The position numbers and the translations under genes were made by a program. The notes beneath the pieces are model-generated. The model was given only the letters and a program-made list of their open reading frames with translations. It did no database searches and was not told the origin of the DNA. From Candidatus Aenigmatarchaeota archaeon (lineage in GTDB: Archaea; Aenigmatarchaeota; Aenigmatarchaeia; CG10238-14), in contig JAGVVZ010000006.1 of NCBI GenBank assembly GCA_018304545.1, forward strand, positions 40,239 through 104,238: 64,000 nt of DNA, given 5' to 3'. This document shows positions 61,807-64,000 of this stretch, piece by piece; position 1 is the first letter of the stretch; each line of letters opens with the position of its first letter.

Positions 61807-63882
61807 TCATTTAATCGATGTCAGATTTAAATCATATATTTTAAAACTTAAACACCTAGAATCAGTGGAATTTTCAGCGATGCCAACATAACCGCAGTCT
61901 TCTACAGATATCAACTCTAATATATTTTCACCTTTATGCAAGTTTAATTCTTGGATAAGTGCATGATTAACTGAATCGTATGACCCAACAAATTCTCCAT
62001 TGAGATAAATCTGAAGAATTCTTTGTTTATAAAATGGGTATAACTCTATAACAATTTTCGATCTTGTATTGTCGCGTGAGAATATTTTTACTACACCATC
62101 TTGAGACATAAATCTGTATATTCTTCCATTATCATGTTCCTCGTTATACCAACCTGCGGTATATATTGTACTCTTAAGTGAGATAAAAGAAATAAAAACA
62201 ACTAAAAAAACAGAAATAAACATTAACTTATGTTGAAATTTTAGATAACTAGACCAAATAATGAAAACAAATAATGAAATTAAGTAAAGGACAAAAAACT
62301 TCGTGTTTATAACTAAAAATCCATTTGGTAATATAACAGAAGTGGGATAATACTCAAATTTTGGAATATTGCTCATCGAGTTGATTCTTATGTCAGGAAG
62401 CTCGCCTCTCAAAAAACCGTCTATCAGAATACTTACAGGACCATGATGCAAAAATGCTGGTATAAAATGCCCGTATAAGACATTTGCAAGTTCTATAGAT
62501 TTACTAGAAAATGTTTTTGTGTACCAGTGTAAATAAAATGTGGCACTATCAATTGCATGAGGTTCTTCCCAAGATGCACTGAAACTTGAAATATTATGAA
62601 GGATTGAGATAATAATCAAAATAAAAAACAGGTAATAAAGAATTTTGTTTTTGTTTTTTTCAACAAAAAAAACCAGTGGAATAAGCAAAAATGGGATTAG
62701 TGTAGCAAAATGCTTAGGACCAAAGTTTGTACCGCCCCACCAATATAAAATAGAACCATAAAAAAGTATAAACTGCAGAATCAAAACAAGGAGAAATACA
62801 GTCAGTTCTCTGTTGTTTTTATATAAAATAAATAAACCGATGAAAGAAAATAAAAGAAGAGGATAGTAAAATAAAAGGCCTCTGTATGGTAGAAATAGAA
62901 TTTTCGTTATTGTAGATAATATGTAAACGGGATTTAGATAGAAATGAATAAGGGTTGATTTTACACAATGGTCATAAAATACGTCAATACAGGGGGAAAT
63001 ATCTGGGTCCAGAAAAATTAGAGTGAATGTTATTGGATTGGAGAAAATAATAAAATTGTATATAAAAAGTGGTAATATTCCCAGTAAAACGCCTAATATA
63101 AATTTTGGAATAACTGAGAATTTTTTGGTGTATAGCAAAAATATAAAACTTGGGATAAACATAAATATCGTGGTGTAATCCACAACAATTGAAAACGATA
63201 AAAACAACCCAGAAATAAAGTAATATTTTCTATCTAATTCTTCATTATGCAATTTTAACATTATATGAAAAGACAAAAACACGAGAAATGCTGCTAATAT
63301 GTTGCCATTAAAAATGGTACTATAAGGTAAAATTAAAGTACCCAATCCCATAGAAAAGGTTATCAAAATCGCGTATTTTTCCTTTTCAGTAAACATTTTT
63401 GCTGTTTTATACATCAGAACTATTAATAATGCACTTGGTAGAGATGAGAAAAAAACAGTGAGCAATATACGAGAGATCAAAATTTTGTCATCGGGATTTA
63501 AAAGAGCATAAGTTACAGTATCAAACTGTGGTTCTTCTATATATAGAGGCTTCTCGGTATCTTGTTCTAAAAAGTTTTTAAAAACAAGATTTAATGAAAA
63601 ATATAATTGTGCGCCCAAAATAGACTGTCCTGGAGCTTTATCAGTATAATAATGGCCATTATAAAAAGATCGGTCGCCTGTTGTATTAGCGTTGTCATCT
63701 ATTTCTAGTTTCTGATTTTCAACTATAGATTTTATCAAGGCGAATCTTGAATCTTCACTCCAACCAGACCATCTAATAAAAAATAATGATACTATAAAGA
63801 AAGTTAAAAATAGTTTTACATCAATCCTATCCAGAATTTTTTTGATCATGATCATAAATATTATATAACAAACAATAATCAA
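61807..63882 (-). CDS. polytopic GT-C-type protein with a C-terminal 'RCLSF' module
   Basis: 691 residues. About twelve membrane helices lie between roughly 15 and 570, with the first external loop SRFALIKSIVENQKLEIDDN carrying the acidic residues of GT-C enzymes and GHYYTDKAPGQSILGAQLYF next. A beta-rich external domain follows the last helix (about 580-691) and ends CGYVGIAENSTDSRCLSFKIYDL, the same motif as in the 594-aa protein. The combination suggests a glycosyltransferase with its own substrate- or glycan-binding domain. It converges on the GT2 gene. Confidence 0.7.
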   Translation of the reverse strand: MIIVCYIIFMIMIKKILDRIDVKLFLTFFIVSLFFIRWSGWSEDSRFALIKSIVENQKLEIDDNANTTGDRSFYNGHYYTDKAPGQSILGAQLYFSLNLVFKNFLEQDTEKPLYIEEPQFDTVTYALLNPDDKILISRILLTVFFSSLPSALLIVLMYKTAKMFTEKEKYAILITFSMGLGTLILPYSTIFNGNILAAFLVFLSFHIMLKLHNEELDRKYYFISGLFLSFSIVVDYTTIFMFIPSFIFLLYTKKFSVIPKFILGVLLGILPLFIYNFIIFSNPITFTLIFLDPDISPCIDVFYDHCVKSTLIHFYLNPVYILSTITKILFLPYRGLLFYYPLLLFSFIGLFILYKNNRELTVFLLVLILQFILFYGSILYWWGGTNFGPKHFATLIPFLLIPLVFFVEKNKNKILYYLFFILIIISILHNISSFSASWEEPHAIDSATFYLHWYTKTFSSKSIELANVLYGHFIPAFLHHGPVSILIDGFLRGELPDIRINSMSNIPKFEYYPTSVILPNGFLVINTKFFVLYLISLFVFIIWSSYLKFQHKLMFISVFLVVFISFISLKSTIYTAGWYNEEHDNGRIYRFMSQDGVVKIFSRDNTRSKIVIELYPFYKQRILQIYLNGEFVGSYDSVNHALIQELNLHKGENILELISVEDCGYVGIAENSTDSRCLSFKIYDLNLTSIK

Positions 63883-63888
63883 TAATAA

Positions 63889-64000
63889 TTATTTACTAGA
63901 CATTCTACCTATTTGTATGATCCTCAAATCACTCAGAGCTACGCTAACGCACCTTTTATCCTTCTCTCCCAGAATATCACAACCTTCTGGGGCATGAAAT
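63889..64000 (-). CDS. C-terminal end of a further 'RCLSF'-module protein (partial)
   Basis: The last 36 codons of an ORF that begins outside the window. It reads CDILGEKDKRCVSVALSDLRI and ends GRMSSK before the TAA at 63889. The two-cysteine spacing and following strand match the module repeats in the 594-aa protein and the tail of the 691-aa protein. Nothing more can be said without the flanking sequence. Confidence 0.65.
   Translation of the reverse strand, partial: FHAPEGCDILGEKDKRCVSVALSDLRIIQIGRMSSK

Noticed and set aside
1-64000. CRISPR arrays, IS transposases, rRNA genes
   Set aside because: I saw no regularly spaced direct repeats, no DDE or Y1 transposase ORF, and no rRNA-like sequence anywhere in the window.

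Overview
The window reads as a stretch of an archaeal chromosome, probably from a small-genome DPANN-type lineage. The evidence is an archaeal-type PEP carboxylase, ribosomal protein eL33 (L35Ae), a Dph6-type diphthine-ammonia ligase, an archaeal-type AspRS, an intron-bearing tRNA, TATA boxes about 26 bases upstream of starts, and surface proteins with archaeal C-terminal anchors (including PEF-CTERM-like tails). The lineage is an inference; no rRNA is present. DNA is AT-rich, genes are tightly packed, and ATGA or GTGA stop/start overlaps are common.

Layout. 0-3.5 kb: a coupled minus-strand operon DUF167 - TldD - cupin - TldE. 4.0-11.7 kb: a 7.6-kb element integrated at the 3' end of a tRNA-Arg(CCT)-like gene. 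It is bounded by a 12-bp direct repeat, with 13-bp inverted repeats just inside both ends. It carries a tyrosine integrase with a zinc ribbon, two small regulators, a membrane-anchored Mrr-type nuclease, a ribbon-helix-helix protein, a D5-type SF3 helicase and a proteasome-like Ntn hydrolase with a small coupled partner. 11.8-19.7 kb: single genes including a ParB-fold protein, a half-size MFS protein, an aldehyde dehydrogenase and a large PKD surface protein. 19.9-27.5 kb: a catalytically degenerate hydroxyacid dehydrogenase homologue, then ppsA-ppcA-aminotransferase-aspS, which together would run pyruvate to PEP to oxaloacetate to aspartate to Asp-tRNA. 27.6-35.5 kb: a 1175-residue sequon-rich surface protein, regulators, a PRTase-like protein, dph6 and eL33.

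36-44.8 kb is the least explained region. A minus-strand gene train (two unannotated two-TM mini-proteins, a 651-aa coiled-coil protein, a 669-aa TIM-barrel-like protein, two tandem nucleotidyltransferase proteins and a GT2) diverges across 39 bp from two tandem paralogous unknown genes and a coiled-coil gene that looks frameshifted. This is my main candidate for an undescribed system.

44.8-51.9 kb: secreted or anchored proteins, two with PEF-CTERM-like tails and one 908-aa Cys-rich protein with a Hint domain, plus a nucleotidyltransferase/small-protein pair resembling a toxin-antitoxin locus. 52-64 kb: polytopic GT-C-like glycosyltransferases, a GT2, and ectodomain proteins sharing a 'C...DxRCLSF' module. 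Together with the sequon-rich surface proteins this points to a cell-surface N-glycosylation and envelope region.
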